Assembly: GCA_903914045.1 (NCBI GenBank)
Contig: CAIWNO010000089.1
Location: forward strand, 1 to 5,943
Source: an uncultured bacterium
Lineage (GTDB): Bacteria; Planctomycetota; Phycisphaerae; Phycisphaerales; SM1A02
Reading direction: 5' to 3'
Length of the DNA: 5,943 nt
Part shown: positions 1 to 5,194 of the stretch, piece after piece
Position numbering within the stretch: the first letter of the stretch is position 1
Layout of the letters: the number at the start of each line of letters is the position of its first letter
Notes under the pieces: generated by a model
The model's input: only the letters and a program-made list of their open reading frames with translations
What the model was told of the DNA's origin: nothing
Database searches by the model: none
Position numbers and translations under genes: made by a program

Positions 1-22
1 ACGACCATAGAATAAACGCCCT

Positions 23-253
23 ATGCCCATGTACGAATACATCAATGACACCGACACGCAAGTGATTGAGTTACTGCGACCCATGGCTGACGCCGACAAG
101 CCAGTGCAAGACCCTGCCGGAAAAGACCGCAAGTTCACGCGCCGTCACAGCGTATTTGGCGTAGTGGGTTCCAGTGCCTCCGCGGCTTCGGCTCCCAACA
201 TGGGCGGCTGTTGCCCATGCGGCAAGTCGCAATCGCAGTGCGGACAAAATTAA
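23..253 (+). CDS. FmdB-like small protein with degenerate zinc ribbon
   Basis: This encodes a 76-residue protein. The N-terminus MPMYEY matches the MPxYEY opening of the FmdB-type zinc-ribbon family (putative regulatory proteins of unproven function), followed by an amphipathic ELLRPMADAD segment also typical of that family. Normal members carry CxxC pairs near residues 8-11 and 30-35. Here those places read NDTD and QDPAGKD, with no cysteine. The only cysteines are at the C-terminus: C63, C64, C66 and C73, in a CCPCG...CG arrangement after an Ala/Ser-rich linker. I chose the ATG at 23 over the in-frame ATG at 29 because the family starts with MPxYEY. No clear Shine-Dalgarno sequence precedes it. 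The DUF429 gene follows after 12 bases, so the two may be co-transcribed. Family membership is fairly likely; the role is unknown. Confidence 0.72.
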   Translation: MPMYEYINDTDTQVIELLRPMADADKPVQDPAGKDRKFTRRHSVFGVVGSSASAASAPNMGGCCPCGKSQSQCGQN

Positions 254-265
254 AATAAACAACCC

Positions 266-1021
266 ATGATCCTGCACGGCATAGATTTCTCCGGCGCTTC
301 CTCTGGTGGCGCCGCCAAAATACGCGTGGTGGAGCGCGACTTGCTCAAGCGCCACGACCCCATTCGCTACAAGGGTCGCATGGACCGCAACAGTTTGGCT
401 CGCCACATTCTGGAATGCGCCAAGGACGGCCAGCCACACATGTTTCGCATTGACGCGCCATTTGGTCTTGCCTTGGAATCACTTCGCCAATTTGATGTGG
501 CGCCCACATGGAGCGGCATGGTCACCTGGATGGAATCATTCAAGGATCCGCGGCTGTGGCGCACCGCCATTCGCAAAGTGTCGCGTCAAGAACCTAAGCG
601 CATCTGCGATCAAGTTTTTCGCACACCCATGGCGCCAATGAACTTGCGCATCTTCAAGCAGACATGGACCTTGATCGCCGAAGTGCTCAAGCCACTTGCT
701 GATGCGGGCATTCGCATTGAGCCCGTGCACGCTGGTCACCCCAAAAATCAAGTCACCGTGTGCGAAGGTTGCCCCGCAAGCATTCTGAAATTTTCCGGCA
801 TGCCCGATCACGGCTACAAGGGTGCCGGCATTCCGCCGCGTCAATTGCGCGAGCGCTTGGTGCGCACGCTTGATCAAGAACACCTGCGCATTCCAGACCG
901 CATGGGTCAAGAAGCCATTGACGATGAGGAGGGCGACCTGCTTGACGCCATGATTCTTCTAACTGAACCACTGCAGTGGATTCCACCAGCGACGGCCATG
1001 ATTGAAGGTTGGATTTACTAA
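266..1021 (+). CDS. DUF429 family protein (predicted RNase H-fold nuclease)
   Basis: This encodes a 251-residue protein opening with MILHGIDFSGA, the first beta strand of DUF429 proteins, which are predicted to adopt an RNase H-like fold and to act as nucleases. Candidate acidic residues at the expected places are D7 (GIDFSG), D63 (RIDAPFG), E167 in CEGCPASILK (the counterpart of the family's EvyPaa-lK motif), and the cluster D219, D220, D224 and D227 in a C-terminal DDEEGDLLDA segment. No signal peptide or membrane span is visible, so it should be cytoplasmic. The start is the first ATG and directly abuts the conserved strand. No Shine-Dalgarno sequence is evident in the preceding A-rich gap. 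The gene converges with queE, leaving about 70 bases between stops. The family call is good, but substrate and biological role are not known and nuclease activity is a prediction. Confidence 0.8.
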   Translation: MILHGIDFSGASSGGAAKIRVVERDLLKRHDPIRYKGRMDRNSLARHILECAKDGQPHMFRIDAPFGLALESLRQFDVAPTWSGMVTWMESFKDPRLWRTAIRKVSRQEPKRICDQVFRTPMAPMNLRIFKQTWTLIAEVLKPLADAGIRIEPVHAGHPKNQVTVCEGCPASILKFSGMPDHGYKGAGIPPRQLRERLVRTLDQEHLRIPDRMGQEAIDDEEGDLLDAMILLTEPLQWIPPATAMIEGWIY

Positions 1022-1093
1022 ATCACTGCGGCGCTTTATTGAACCAAACAACATCACCGTTGTGGTGAAATTGAATTCCACATCAAATCAGTT
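1022..1093. other. convergent intergenic gap with a weak hairpin
   Basis: This is the gap between the stops of the DUF429 gene and queE. It holds a short dyad, TCACC/GGTGA, with a five-base loop at about 1054-1068, followed on the + strand by AT-rich sequence. It could be a weak bidirectional terminator, but the stem is only five base pairs and has no real T-tract. Confidence 0.25.
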
Positions 1094-1819
1094 TCAAACC
1101 CCGCGCGTGGACGGATGCCAAATTAATTTGTGCAATTGCGTTTGCATGCGCACGGGCAGGGCATCGGCCAAAATCCACTCGGCAAGGGACTTTGGATCCA
1201 GCCCCGCGCACCCCGCAATATCAGCGTTTTTTGCCTGCTTCCACGCCGCGCTCATCAAAACGCAATTCACTTTCGCGCCCAGCGCGTGCTTGATCATGAT
1301 GTCTTTGGCCCATTCATAATCGCCGCGATCGGCGATGACAAATTTAATTTCGTCATGCGGCTTCAGTTGATCAAGATTGCTCCACAAGTTGCGCCCGCAC
1401 TCGCCGCTGGCAGGGCACTTCAAATCCATAATGCGAATGCAGCGCGCGTCGAGCGGGGAAATATCAAGCGCGCCGGAAGTTTCTATAAGCGTGGTCAAGC
1501 CCGCGTCGCACAAGCCGCGCACTAAATCAACGCATGCTGCTTGCGCCAATGGCTCGCCGCCAGTGACTTCAACCAAGTCGCAGCGTGATGCCAAGGCTTC
1601 CGCGATCAACGAAACAACGGTGCGCGGCGCGCCTTCGCGAAAGGCGTAACTGGTGTCGCACCAAGCGCATCGCAGCGGGCAACCTGTGAGGCGAATAAAA
1701 AAACACGGCCTTCCGGCGAATGTGCTTTCACCTTGAATGGAGAAAAAAGTTTCATTGATGCGCAGCGAGGCGTTGCGAGTGTCGGTCACAGAAATGGTGT
1801 GTGTCACCGTGTCGCTCAT
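1094..1819 (-). CDS. queE: 7-carboxy-7-deazaguanine synthase QueE (radical SAM)
   Basis: QueE converts 6-carboxy-5,6,7,8-tetrahydropterin to 7-carboxy-7-deazaguanine, the ring-contraction step on the way to preQ0 and queuosine. It uses S-adenosylmethionine, a 4Fe-4S cluster and magnesium. The 241-residue protein shows the family N-terminal block NETFFSIQGES (22-32) and GRPCFFIRLTGC. The cluster motif is CPLRCAWC, with C47, C51 and C54 in CxxxCxxC spacing, followed by DTSYAF. The SAM-binding GGEP lies at 87-90, an ETSG segment near 130, and DLKCPASGE further on. Length fits the family. The ATG at 1819 is supported by a GGAG Shine-Dalgarno sequence six bases upstream, the clearest ribosome site in the window. 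The gene lies 49 bases downstream of tRNA-Leu on the same strand and could be read from the same transcript. No other queuosine gene is present. Confidence 0.95.
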   Translation of the reverse strand: MSDTVTHTISVTDTRNASLRINETFFSIQGESTFAGRPCFFIRLTGCPLRCAWCDTSYAFREGAPRTVVSLIAEALASRCDLVEVTGGEPLAQAACVDLVRGLCDAGLTTLIETSGALDISPLDARCIRIMDLKCPASGECGRNLWSNLDQLKPHDEIKFVIADRGDYEWAKDIMIKHALGAKVNCVLMSAAWKQAKNADIAGCAGLDPKSLAEWILADALPVRMQTQLHKLIWHPSTRGV

Positions 1820-1825
1820 ATCGCG

Positions 1826-1829
1826 CTCC
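1826..1829 (-). promoter_or_regulatory. Shine-Dalgarno GGAG of queE
   Basis: GGAG on the minus strand sits six bases before the queE ATG. It fixes the start at 1819, and it stands out because the other genes in this window have no obvious Shine-Dalgarno sequence. Confidence 0.6.
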
Positions 1830-1868
1830 GTATCCGCAAGCCAAAGACCAACTCAAACACAAATCAAA

Positions 1869-1952
1869 TGCCCAGGAGAGGACTCGAACCTCCAAGGGAT
1901 TGCTCCCACCAGCACCTCAAGCTGGCGCGTCTGCCAATTTCGCCACCAGGGC
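1869..1952 (-). tRNA. tRNA-Leu (anticodon GAG)
   Basis: This is an 84-nucleotide class II tRNA read by folding. The acceptor arms are GCCCUGG and CCUGGGC, with discriminator A at 1869. The D arm is GCG/CGC with loop AAAUUGGCAGA. The anticodon stem CCAGC/GCUGG encloses loop UUGAGGU, giving anticodon GAG at 1916-1918, which reads leucine CUC and CUU codons. The long variable arm has a GGGA/UCCC stem, and the T arm is GGAGG/CCUCU with loop UUCGAGU. The long variable arm, the A73 discriminator and the anticodon agree on leucine. CCA is not encoded. The acceptor stem has one non-canonical pair, U5 against U68, and the T stem closes with a G-U pair. It lies upstream of queE in the same orientation. 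Confidence 0.95.
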
Positions 1953-1956
1953 CAAT

Positions 1957-1972
1957 TCCCGATTTCTCGGGA
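1957..1972 (-). repeat. small GAAA-loop hairpin just 5' of the tRNA
   Basis: On the minus strand TCCCGA-GAAA-TCGGGA forms a perfect six-base-pair stem capped by a GNRA tetraloop, ending four bases before the mature 5' end of tRNA-Leu. It is not followed by a T-tract, so it is not a convincing terminator. It may be part of a leader removed during tRNA maturation, or it may be chance. Confidence 0.4.
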
Positions 1973-2004
1973 CGAAGAGTTTAGCGAAAAAAATACTTTC
2001 AGAA

Positions 2005-2026
2005 GCCCGCTTCAAAGAAAGCGGGC
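2005..2026. repeat. second hairpin sharing an arm with the terminator
   Basis: GCCCGCTT (2005-2012) and AAGCGGGC (2019-2026) form an eight-base-pair stem with a six-base loop. The 2019-2026 arm overlaps the arm used by the hairpin at 2020-2051, so the two structures exclude each other. On the minus strand a run of seven T lies about 11 bases downstream. It may be a backup terminator or the remnant of a duplicated one. Confidence 0.5.
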
Positions 2027-2051
2027 GACGCCCAATTGGACATCGCCCGCT
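2020..2051 (-). terminator. likely intrinsic terminator of the metalloprotease gene
   Basis: The arms at 2043-2051 and 2020-2028 form a perfect nine-base-pair GC-rich stem (AGCGGGCGA with TCGCCCGCT on the minus strand). The 14-base loop itself contains the palindrome CCAATTGG. Transcribed leftward, the stem runs into TTTCTTTG. It starts 24 bases after the protease stop, which is where a terminator is expected. The T-tract is interrupted, so efficiency is uncertain. Confidence 0.65.
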
Positions 2052-2075
2052 GTAACTTGCAAATGAAAGAGTGGA

Positions 2076-4907
2076 TTATGTGTAGTTCAACAGAGCCAAA
2101 CCAACATCCGAACTATCAACTTCACCGGACCCATCCAAATCGGTTGGACATCCAAAGCATGGACCCACGTCAAGCAGAATTAAACCAACATCTCCACTGT
2201 CCACTTGACCGTTTCGATCAAGATCAGCGAACAAGGCTGGGTAGCAAGAGACCTTGGTGAAGGAAACGCTGTCAATGGCGGCTTCAACCACATTGTCCGT
2301 ACCGTTGTCCTGTGCGACAAATTTCACCTTCATGTCGCCGGATTGGGAAACGTAATCCAACATGTTGATGGTCTTCAGATTCCAAGATTGACCAGTCGAG
2401 TAGGACGCTGCAAGCACCCAATTTTGCCCACCGTCATTGGAAAAGAACACTTCAAGAGGGTCATCCGTCACAAGCACGTTGAAGTAACTTAAGTACAAGG
2501 CAAACTTGACATCCAAAACATCCGCACCAATTCCATCGATACTTGGAGAGATGAGAGAGGTTGAGCCGCCATCAACATCAACGCAACTTCCAGATCCGGT
2601 GATGAACGCTTTGCTACCGCTGTATGCGGAGGCACTGGCCCCGCAGCCACTTAATGTCGTGGAACGAATCCATGTTCCCACAGTGGCCGTGTCACCCGGC
2701 GCGCCAACGGTGAAGGTGGTGCTCGTGCCATCGAATGTGTCAGAGAACGCAACGACCGAAGAAAGAACGGACGTTGTTGAGTAGTTTGTGGTGGGAGCAG
2801 TTGTTGGCAGAACCATTGTGCTACCGCCCGTGGACTTTGCTTCAATGTAATACTGCACCTTTACATTGCAGCCGCCCGCGGGGAATGTTGCGGTGTAATT
2901 GTTGCCACCCAAACTTGCCAAAACGACGGACGAGAATGTTCCGGAGGTGCCTTCGCGGTAATACATTTTCGCGCTGCCCGCAAGCACTTGACTTGAAACT
3001 GGAACAATAGACACGCTCATTGTTGTTCCACCGCTTGGATCGATAGTGGTTGGACCACCATTTGGAAGCGATATGGTGAACAACGCAAGCGCTGGTGGCA
3101 GGAGGCCATGAGATGAGAACGCATTGCTAATGGCTGTGTAATTAGGTGATCCGTCTCCCAGATTTCCGTTGTCGTCATCCAGGGTCAGGTAATCCAACGT
3201 GATGTCATTTTGAATAGTGCTGGAACCGGCGTGAAGCGGCGTTGAATTCACAGCCAATTTTGCAAGTCGCGTTCGATAGTCGCTTGGATATGTTGTAATG
3301 AAACTGCTTCGCAGGCTCCAGAAGCAACCAGAGATCAATTGTCCGCATGAGTGGATTTCACTGCCGCAACTTGAGCATCCAGTTGATGAGTATTGGCATG
3401 AATTGCTGGCGCTACGAATACCGCTGGAGCAACTTTGGAAACCAACACCAAGTTGGGAGTTGTCGGTAATGATAATGCCAACGATATCGGCTTGGCCTTC
3501 ACCATATTGGCCTTGACCGCTTCCTCCGCTTGACACCATGTGGTGGCCGTACTCATGGGCGACCACATCGCCGAAGGCGGTGTTATTGCAACCACTGCCG
3601 GCGCTGAAGAAATTAATGCTGCTACCGTCGTAGTAGGCATTGCACACATCGGCAATGTTTGTGTTGATGGTGAAACTTGTTTGCGTTGAAATAGTTGGAT
3701 AGCTGGCGTTGGCGGCCAGAATTTTTTCACGCGTGCGATTGGCAATTTCATAGGAGTTGGTCTGTGCGGTATTGACGACATTTGGCGTGGGATTGAACAG
3801 GAATGTGCTGTTGCTTCCATCATTCAAAGTTTGTACTGGCACCGTTCCAAGAGTGCTGCTTTGATCAACAACTTTGAAATACTTTCCAGCAAGTGCCGCA
3901 GCCGCAAGGACAGAAGCAGTTCCGGAGTACGTGTGAGTAAATGCACCGTTGGTATCTGCGTACACAGTGGTGCTTCCAATAAGAATTTTGGCGTACGGCA
4001 TGCCGCGAATCACCTCGGCGCTGCACGCGTCGGCTCGGTAATCAGTGGTGACATATTCATTCACTTGACCGGTGACGGTGCCATGGTAAATCATGCTCTC
4101 TTGAAAGAGAATGTTGCCATTTGCAGCATCCACAACAAAGAGAATTTTTTGGTAGTTGGATGGATCAAACGCGCCGCCACCTGTGGCGACAAATTCAACC
4201 GCAAGTTTGGCAGTTTGAACATCCTCATCAAGGCCAGCCCACACCACATAGCGCGGCGTGTTCATTTGTGGCGGCGCGGTGAATTGACCAAGAGCTTGGC
4301 TTCCAACCAACCCAACATCGATTGAAGATGCGTCCAGGTTTTTGCCAGCAAGTTGCGCTTCCATGGTTCCAATGTTGCGCAGTGTGGCGCCGGCAAGCAC
4401 CATTGGAAAATTATCTTCGCTGCGGACCAAGCCCCAGCCGTATGAACGGAACACTGGCACGCCCTTGGCTTGTTGTCGGAAATACGCCACGGTGAACTCG
4501 CTTGATGTTCCGTCTTCACTTGTCATCAACGGCAAGGTGTGCGCGCCGTCTTCTGTTGGTCCAACTTTTTCAAGTTGCGAGTATGGAACCTTCCACAACA
4601 TGGACCAATCTTGCATGAATTTGTCAGCGCTGTCGCTGGGAGAAACGCCATGTGAAAATGTGGTTCCCCAAACGCGGCGCAGCGAACCTTTGATGTCAAG
4701 AAGACCACCGCCTGGAAAAATTCGCGCAAAGCGATCTTGTATAGATTCGCCATTTGGATCGACTTGGTTACCAATGGCGCCGGTGTTGTTATTGATTGCT
4801 GGAGTCATGTTTCCTTGATTGCTTGCCAAGGCCAATGTGGCAGCACTGAACAAAAGTGCTGTTGAACCAATCATTGACAAACGCGATTTCTTGAACAAGT
4901 AATTCAT
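2076..4907 (-). CDS. secreted M36-like zinc metalloprotease with dockerin-like C-terminus
   Basis: This is an exported 943-residue protein. I start it at ATG 4907 rather than the GTG at 4955 because ATG 4907 gives a clean signal peptide (KK-R then a hydrophobic stretch, cleavage probably after ALA at residue 28). Residues about 88-204 resemble the FTP/PepSY propeptide of fungalysin-type proteases, with FRQQAKGVPVFRSYG. The active site is HEYGH, with H451, catalytic E452 and H455. GEGQAD follows, with third zinc ligand candidate E470, and H519 in EIHSCGQLISG may match the later catalytic histidine of gluzincins. Six cysteines (493, 504, 511, 514, 521, 528) cluster between them. Then come an Ig-like region (about 613-705), a jelly-roll-like module (about 721-888) and two EF-hand-type loops (895-906 and 923-934). 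No clear Shine-Dalgarno sequence is seen. Protease activity is well supported by motifs; exact family and substrate are inferred. Confidence 0.88.
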   Translation of the reverse strand: MNYLFKKSRLSMIGSTALLFSAATLALASNQGNMTPAINNNTGAIGNQVDPNGESIQDRFARIFPGGGLLDIKGSLRRVWGTTFSHGVSPSDSADKFMQDWSMLWKVPYSQLEKVGPTEDGAHTLPLMTSEDGTSSEFTVAYFRQQAKGVPVFRSYGWGLVRSEDNFPMVLAGATLRNIGTMEAQLAGKNLDASSIDVGLVGSQALGQFTAPPQMNTPRYVVWAGLDEDVQTAKLAVEFVATGGGAFDPSNYQKILFVVDAANGNILFQESMIYHGTVTGQVNEYVTTDYRADACSAEVIRGMPYAKILIGSTTVYADTNGAFTHTYSGTASVLAAAALAGKYFKVVDQSSTLGTVPVQTLNDGSNSTFLFNPTPNVVNTAQTNSYEIANRTREKILAANASYPTISTQTSFTINTNIADVCNAYYDGSSINFFSAGSGCNNTAFGDVVAHEYGHHMVSSGGSGQGQYGEGQADIVGIIITDNSQLGVGFQSCSSGIRSASNSCQYSSTGCSSCGSEIHSCGQLISGCFWSLRSSFITTYPSDYRTRLAKLAVNSTPLHAGSSTIQNDITLDYLTLDDDNGNLGDGSPNYTAISNAFSSHGLLPPALALFTISLPNGGPTTIDPSGGTTMSVSIVPVSSQVLAGSAKMYYREGTSGTFSSVVLASLGGNNYTATFPAGGCNVKVQYYIEAKSTGGSTMVLPTTAPTTNYSTTSVLSSVVAFSDTFDGTSTTFTVGAPGDTATVGTWIRSTTLSGCGASASAYSGSKAFITGSGSCVDVDGGSTSLISPSIDGIGADVLDVKFALYLSYFNVLVTDDPLEVFFSNDGGQNWVLAASYSTGQSWNLKTINMLDYVSQSGDMKVKFVAQDNGTDNVVEAAIDSVSFTKVSCYPALFADLDRNGQVDSGDVGLILLDVGPCFGCPTDLDGSGEVDSSDVGLALLNYT
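2079..2231 (-). other. dockerin-type double EF-hand tail of the protease
   Basis: The last 51 residues hold two calcium-loop motifs, DLDRNGQVDSGD and DLDGSGEVDSSD, each followed by VGL-LL. Ligand positions 1, 3, 5, 9 and 12 are suitable in both, apart from a weaker Ser at position 5 of the second. The loops are joined by LDVGPCFGCPT, which contributes a Cys-x-x-Cys. Type I dockerins have this duplicated loop plan. In cellulosomes they bind cohesins, but in planctomycete-like proteins the partner is not established. Confidence 0.75.
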
Positions 4908-4947
4908 GGTCTTTGAACGCTTTCTTATAAAATTCGATTCCACCTTA

Positions 4948-4973
4948 TAGGGCACGACAGAATGACAGCCCTA
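4948..4973. repeat. inverted repeat in the protease leader
   Basis: TAGGGC (4948-4953) and GCCCTA (4968-4973) are perfect six-base arms around a 14-base spacer, ending 40 bases upstream of the protease ATG. If the promoter at 4988-5015 is real, this lies in the 5' untranslated leader and could fold in RNA. A protein-binding site is equally possible. The short arms make chance plausible. Confidence 0.3.
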
Positions 4974-4987
4974 CTTTACCTAGTAAG

Positions 4988-5015
4988 ATTATTGCACCAT
5001 CTGTGGTGATTGCAA
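4988..5015 (-). promoter_or_regulatory. putative sigma70-type promoter of the metalloprotease gene
   Basis: On the minus strand TTGCAA (5010-5015) and AATAAT (4988-4993) are separated by 16 bases. They match TTGACA at four of six positions and TATAAT at five of six. The element lies about 80 bases upstream of the chosen protease start, within an AT-rich region and beyond the preceding gene's terminator. The spacer contains the dyad CACCA-TCTG-TGGTG (on the + strand). The promoter is predicted by eye only. Confidence 0.35.
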
Positions 5016-5129
5016 TGAAAACCTTTAAAATTTGCAGAAAAAATATATTTATATCGGACTTGCCTGCGAATGTAAGCGTGGCAACAGTCACACAAATTGA
5101 CAATTGAGGCCAATGAATTGAAAAAGAAA

Positions 5130-5157
5130 CGGGCGGATCTGGTGAGAGATCCGCCCG
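5130..5157 (-). terminator. strong intrinsic terminator of the partial 5195 gene
   Basis: CGGGCGGATCT (5130-5140) and AGATCCGCCCG (5147-5157) form a perfect eleven-base-pair stem with a six-base loop. Read leftward, it is followed directly by TTTCTTTTTC, a good T-tract. It begins 37 bases after the 5195 stop and separates this gene from the downstream protease gene, so the two are probably not one operon. Confidence 0.85.
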
Positions 5158-5162
5158 CTTTA

Positions 5163-5186
5163 TTTCAATATTGAAAACGTTTCAAT
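5163..5186. repeat. overlapping palindromes after the 5195 stop
   Basis: TTTCAATATTGAAA (5163-5176) is a perfect 14-base palindrome. Its right half pairs again in ATTGAAA-ACG-TTTCAAT (5170-5186). Both are AT-rich and lie between the stop codon and the terminator. No function can be assigned. Confidence 0.4.
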
Positions 5187-5194
5187 CACAATTC

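Larger units (their letters stand above)
4908..5194. other. non-coding region between the two secreted-protein genes
   Basis: This stretch of about 290 bases holds no credible gene. From right to left it contains overlapping palindromes just past the 5195 stop, a strong leftward terminator (5130-5157), an AT-rich tract near 5035-5053, a possible leftward promoter with an internal dyad (4988-5016), and an inverted repeat TAGGGC/GCCCTA (4948-4973). The last three lie upstream of the protease start and probably include its control region. Confidence 0.6.

Noticed and set aside
1..15. Possible last codons of an upstream + strand gene ending with TAA at 13-15
   Set aside because: Only four codons would be visible, too little to tell a gene end from chance.
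71..439. A 122-codon minus-strand frame across the FmdB-like and DUF429 genes
   Set aside because: It overlaps two genes with recognisable conserved motifs, and its translation shows no motif of its own.
2005..2051. Reading the GC-rich repeats as a CRISPR-like or mobile repeat array
   Set aside because: There are only three short complementary arms with no regular spacers and no target-site duplication. A terminator structure explains them better.
1733..2066. Several + strand frames crossing the tRNA and the queE start
   Set aside because: They run antisense through a well-folded tRNA-Leu gene and have no protein-like features.
3335..3823. A 162-codon minus-strand frame inside the protease
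   Set aside because: It is in another frame over the HEYGH active-site region, which is clearly coding in the protease frame.
3831..4325. A 164-codon open frame on the + strand, antisense to the protease
   Set aside because: The minus-strand protease here has continuous family-like sequence from signal peptide to C-terminus. The + strand frame has no recognisable domain or ribosome site and is a shadow.
4908..4955. A 16-residue N-terminal extension of the protease from a GTG codon
   Set aside because: The extension would place a charged stretch ahead of the signal peptide. The internal ATG gives a standard signal peptide, and the extension overlaps likely leader sequence.
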